Positions 63,883 to 64,000 of a DNA stretch of 64,000 nt are shown here, one piece after another. Location of the stretch: assembly GCF_002161355.1 (NCBI RefSeq), contig NZ_NFHL01000002.1:248001-312000 (forward strand), given 5' to 3'. The DNA comes from Lachnoclostridium sp. An76 (lineage in GTDB: Bacteria; Bacillota; Clostridia; Lachnospirales; Lachnospiraceae). Position 1 is the stretch's first letter. The number at the start of each line of letters is the position of its first letter. Under the pieces are notes generated by a model. That model saw only the letters and a program-made list of their open reading frames with translations. It had not been told where the DNA came from and made no database searches. The position numbers and the translations under genes were made by a program.

Positions 63883-64000
63883 TTATTTCATGTTAACTTC
63901 AGCGCCCTCAGCCTCGAGTTTAGCCTTGATCTCCTCAGCCTCTGCCTTGGAAACAGCCTCTTTCACTACCTTCGGAGCGTTGTCTACGAGCTCTTTAGCC
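63883..64000 (-). CDS. rplL: Ribosomal protein bL12 (L7/L12), C-terminal part
   Basis: The last 38 codons of the gene are visible before the window edge: [20 protein letters not shown], then [18 protein letters not shown] and stop. This matches the conserved C-terminal domain of L7/L12, the ribosomal stalk protein that recruits GTPase translation factors. The start and, presumably, rplJ lie beyond the window. Its position upstream of rpoB on the same strand is the ancestral order, interrupted here by the EEP-PL8 gene. Confidence 0.95.
   Translation of the reverse strand, partial: AKELVDNAPKVVKEAVSKAEAEEIKAKLEAEGAEVNMK

Overview
The window looks like the chromosome of a Gram-positive, anaerobic, gut-type Firmicute, most likely a mucin- or host-glycan-using Lachnospiraceae (Ruminococcus torques/gnavus, Mediterraneibacter or Faecalicatena type). 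The reasons are the moderately high G+C, Firmicute-type ribosome sites (AGGAGG) and sigma-A promoters, very large secreted glycosidases with a C-terminal (P)xTGD wall-sorting tail, a PPi-type phosphofructokinase, and an integrative mobilizable element with TnpV and MobA/MobL. The species call is inference; no rRNA is present.

Layout. 1-1.2 kb: end of an ISAs1-family insertion sequence abutting the mntP leader. 1.3-3.9 kb: MntP manganese exporter, a MATE pump with a promoter and terminator leader, and an HPr-like protein lacking the catalytic His. 4.0-4.8 kb: seven tRNA genes (order of transcription Pro-Gly-Arg-His-Gln-Lys-Leu). 4.8-9.1 kb: GH84 surface enzyme. 9.3-11.7 kb: YfcE phosphodiesterase, RdgB and a THUMP RNA methyltransferase. 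11.9-17 kb: Asn-rich small protein, a LamG plus clan GH-A (GH51-like) surface enzyme and a degenerate kinase-like membrane protein. 17-22.6 kb: Glf, PPi-PFK, PyrC, a 0.96-kb block of long foldback repeats, and hemerythrin. 22.7-26.5 kb: nudC, smpB, rnr, secG. 26.5-38.3 kb: L-fucose region (fucI, FGGY kinase, LacI regulator, two-permease ABC importer, binding protein, fucU, and a divergent AraC regulator). 38.3-45.5 kb: integrative mobilizable element. 45.6-64 kb: GH20 enzyme, rpoC, rpoB, then a 5.4-kb gene for a nuclease/phosphatase-like plus PL8 hyaluronate-lyase fusion, then the 3' end of rplL.

How the genes fit together. Four wall-anchored enzymes (GH84, GH51-like, GH20, EEP-PL8) carry carbohydrate-binding or LamG domains and would strip N-acetylhexosamines, host oligosaccharides and hyaluronan outside the cell. 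The fucose region would import and isomerise a sugar released from mucin or milk-type glycans; fuculose-1-phosphate aldolase is not in the window. A consensus promoter bracketed by two LacI-type operators controls the importer.

The most striking structural point is that the normally contiguous rplL-rpoB junction is split by the EEP-PL8 gene. That gene is flanked on both sides by copies of the same palindromic repeat (a third copy lies at 11.76 kb), and rpoB has its own strong promoter immediately beside one copy. Other unusual items are two long nested foldback elements between pyrC and the hemerythrin gene, and a 12-copy TTGC microsatellite upstream of the surface-protein cargo gene of the mobilizable element.
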